From Sphaerochaeta sp. UBA5849 (GTDB lineage Bacteria > Spirochaetota > Spirochaetia > Sphaerochaetales > Sphaerochaetaceae), in NCBI GenBank assembly GCA_002432715.1, contig DJGJ01000059.1, positions 22,186-62,901 on the forward strand: a stretch of DNA of 40,716 bases, read 5' to 3'. Numbering within the stretch: the stretch's first letter is position 1; each line of letters opens with the position of its first letter. Of the stretch, positions 39,202 through 40,716 are shown in pieces. The notes below the pieces were generated by a model. It was not told where the DNA came from and searched no databases. It worked only from the letters and a program-made list of their open reading frames with translations. The translations under genes and the position numbers were made by a program.

Positions 39202-40716
39202 ATGCGAATGTCTCGGTCAGTTGCTCTTTTCATGCTTCTTGTATTGTTGTTATCACCTGTTATGGCTGCTTCCAATCAGCAGAAAGTATTCAGTTTGGAT
39301 GATGACGTCTACCAAGCCATCCAAATGCTCTATATCTCCCAAGGGCTATCGCTTCCCTCCACAACCGGTCCGTACAGTCAGGCAGAACTTGCCTTGATGT
39401 TGGAGAAGCTCAAACCCGAAGTCCTGAAAGGAAGCCTTTCTTCAACCTATGACTATGTTGTTCAGCAATTGAACAAAGAACCGAAGATCCAAGGCGACGG
39501 CATCGGCCTCTCCTGGAACCTCGATGCCAATCTGGAAGCCTATTACCACACCGATACCACCAACTTTGTGGGAAGGGAAACTTGGAATAGAGGATTCCTG
39601 CAACAAAAGCCCCTGCTGAATATCGGATTGGAAACCTGGCCGGCCGAGAACTTCTACGGCTATTCAGAATTCAGTGTGGGCAACACCCACACCTTGGAGC
39701 ATGGGTTTGGCTCCACAGCATTCGGCACAAACATACCGGTGCTGCCTCCGGCGGTTCTCGAGGACTTGGACTTCAATATGCCCTATCGTGCCTTTGTTGC
39801 TGCAGGAGGGGAGTATTGGACCTTCCAGCTTGGAAGGGACAGGCTCAAATGGGGTGCAGGGACAACTGGCAACCTCATGCTCAGTGATACGTTGAAGTAC
39901 CACAACATGGCCCGTATCACGACATTCTCGGACAAGTTCAAGTATACCTTCGTGACATCGTTCTTCCCGCATCCTTTACACTATTATGATGAAGTACAAT
40001 CTGGAGTTGATATCGTCTATAACTCAACTACTAATACATATTTTGAAGTCCCAACTTATTATAACAATCAAACCGATGGACCCCTTATCGGTGATGGACA
40101 GACTGGAGTTCTCAAAGGCATCTACATGTTCATGTCCCATCGCTTGGAGTGGCGGATGCTTGGCGACAAGGTGGGCCTTACCCTCACCGAGAGCATCATG
40201 TACCAGAGTGAGGAGAATCTGCTGGACCTGAGGATTCTCAATCCTGCCATGATCTTCCACGACTACTACATCAGAAACAATGCCAACTCCATCCTTGGAT
40301 TGGAGCTTGACTACACTCCTGTTCGGGGATTGAACATCTACGCCCAGGCGGCAGTGGATGAGTTCTCACTGCCGGGGGAGGCTGTTCCTAGCGCAACTGC
40401 ATACAACTTTCCCATCACCTTCGGGTACCTGGCAGGAATAAAGGGTGTGTTTCCCATGAAAAAGAGCGTAGGGTATGGGTCTCTTGAGGCTGCATATACC
40501 GATCCGTATCTCTATCTCCGCTACTCCTCGAACTCCGGGCCTTCAGAGGGTAATCATGATGCGTATGGATTGAATTATGTGGGTGTGATCCGAGAATTCA
40601 CCAATGAAACAGGAACACACTACAATCCACAGTTCCTAGGTTATACGTACGGCAATGATGCCTTCGTAGTGAATGTGAACGGTGGAATGAAGTCGTTCGG
40701 AAAATGGAATGTATCA
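39202..40716 (+). CDS. Probable outer-membrane beta-barrel protein (5' part, runs off the window)
   Basis: Open frame to the last base, 505 codons from the ATG at 39202. That start is chosen for AAGAGG six bases upstream; ATG at 39187 (five codons earlier) is the alternative. Signal peptide residues 1-22 (RSVALFMLLVLLLSPVMA, cleavage after VMA). The mature part is rich in alternating aromatic strands, with many Tyr, Trp and Asn, as in outer-membrane barrels. The stretch LGRDRLKWGAGTTGNLMLSD resembles Wzi-type capsule-assembly or porin-like proteins; this is a weak, memory-based match. It follows the ABC cassette after a terminator, so it is probably a separate unit. Confidence 0.75.
   Translation, partial: MRMSRSVALFMLLVLLLSPVMAASNQQKVFSLDDDVYQAIQMLYISQGLSLPSTTGPYSQAELALMLEKLKPEVLKGSLSSTYDYVVQQLNKEPKIQGDGIGLSWNLDANLEAYYHTDTTNFVGRETWNRGFLQQKPLLNIGLETWPAENFYGYSEFSVGNTHTLEHGFGSTAFGTNIPVLPPAVLEDLDFNMPYRAFVAAGGEYWTFQLGRDRLKWGAGTTGNLMLSDTLKYHNMARITTFSDKFKYTFVTSFFPHPLHYYDEVQSGVDIVYNSTTNTYFEVPTYYNNQTDGPLIGDGQTGVLKGIYMFMSHRLEWRMLGDKVGLTLTESIMYQSEENLLDLRILNPAMIFHDYYIRNNANSILGLELDYTPVRGLNIYAQAAVDEFSLPGEAVPSATAYNFPITFGYLAGIKGVFPMKKSVGYGSLEAAYTDPYLYLRYSSNSGPSEGNHDAYGLNYVGVIREFTNETGTHYNPQFLGYTYGNDAFVVNVNGGMKSFGKWNVS

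Noticed and set aside
1..40716. CRISPR array, insertion sequence, prophage or toxin-antitoxin pair
   Set aside because: No spaced direct repeats, transposase, integrase or small paired genes were found; coding is continuous and housekeeping in type.

Overview
The window reads as a chromosomal segment of a spirochaete, most likely Sphaerochaeta or a close relative. That assignment is an inference from remembered gene content and order: tuf heading an S10-spc-alpha ribosomal cluster, a membrane-anchored long coiled-coil protein of the kind seen in spirochaetes next to grpE-dnaK-dnaJ, and a DUF3798-type binding protein with its own ABC transporter. Base composition and codon use look even throughout. 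I saw no insertion sequence, prophage, CRISPR array, tRNA or rRNA.

Layout. (1) 1-3965: the 3' part of rpoC, then rpsL and rpsG, closed by a strong intrinsic terminator. (2) 4046-19078: a near-consensus promoter, a roughly 277-nt structured leader, tuf, and then 29 genes in one direction from rpsJ to rplQ. These encode 27 ribosomal proteins plus SecY and RNA polymerase alpha, with an intrinsic terminator at the end. fusA, adk, map and infA, often found in such clusters, are absent. (3) 19157-22328: a near-consensus promoter, then RNase Y, a YmdB-type phosphodiesterase and a TlyA-type rRNA methyltransferase. (4) 22321-22860: a minus-strand GerMN-domain membrane protein, convergent with tlyA and divergent from ptsI. 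Both genes of the divergent pair appear to be leaderless. (5) 22928-28440: PTS Enzyme I, the GTPase Der, a HAD-family hydrolase and the coiled-coil protein. (6) 28612-33310: the chaperone genes grpE, dnaK and dnaJ, then a SpoU/RlmB-type methyltransferase, with perfect hairpins in the spacers and no CIRCE element. (7) 33487-39116: a five-gene ABC import cassette, with a DUF3798 binding protein, a double ATPase, two permeases and a small membrane-anchored protein. The last four genes overlap by ATGA junctions. (8) 39202 to the end: the 5' part of a probable outer-membrane beta-barrel protein.

How it works together. Most of the window is core information processing: transcription, translation, protein export, RNA decay, rRNA modification, ribosome assembly and folding. 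The least described part is the five-gene importer, whose substrate I cannot name and whose last gene is an uncharacterised membrane-anchored protein. The other places worth attention are regulatory: the tuf leader, the tuf-rpsJ hairpin, the leaderless divergent ptsI/GerMN promoters and the chaperone-operon hairpins.
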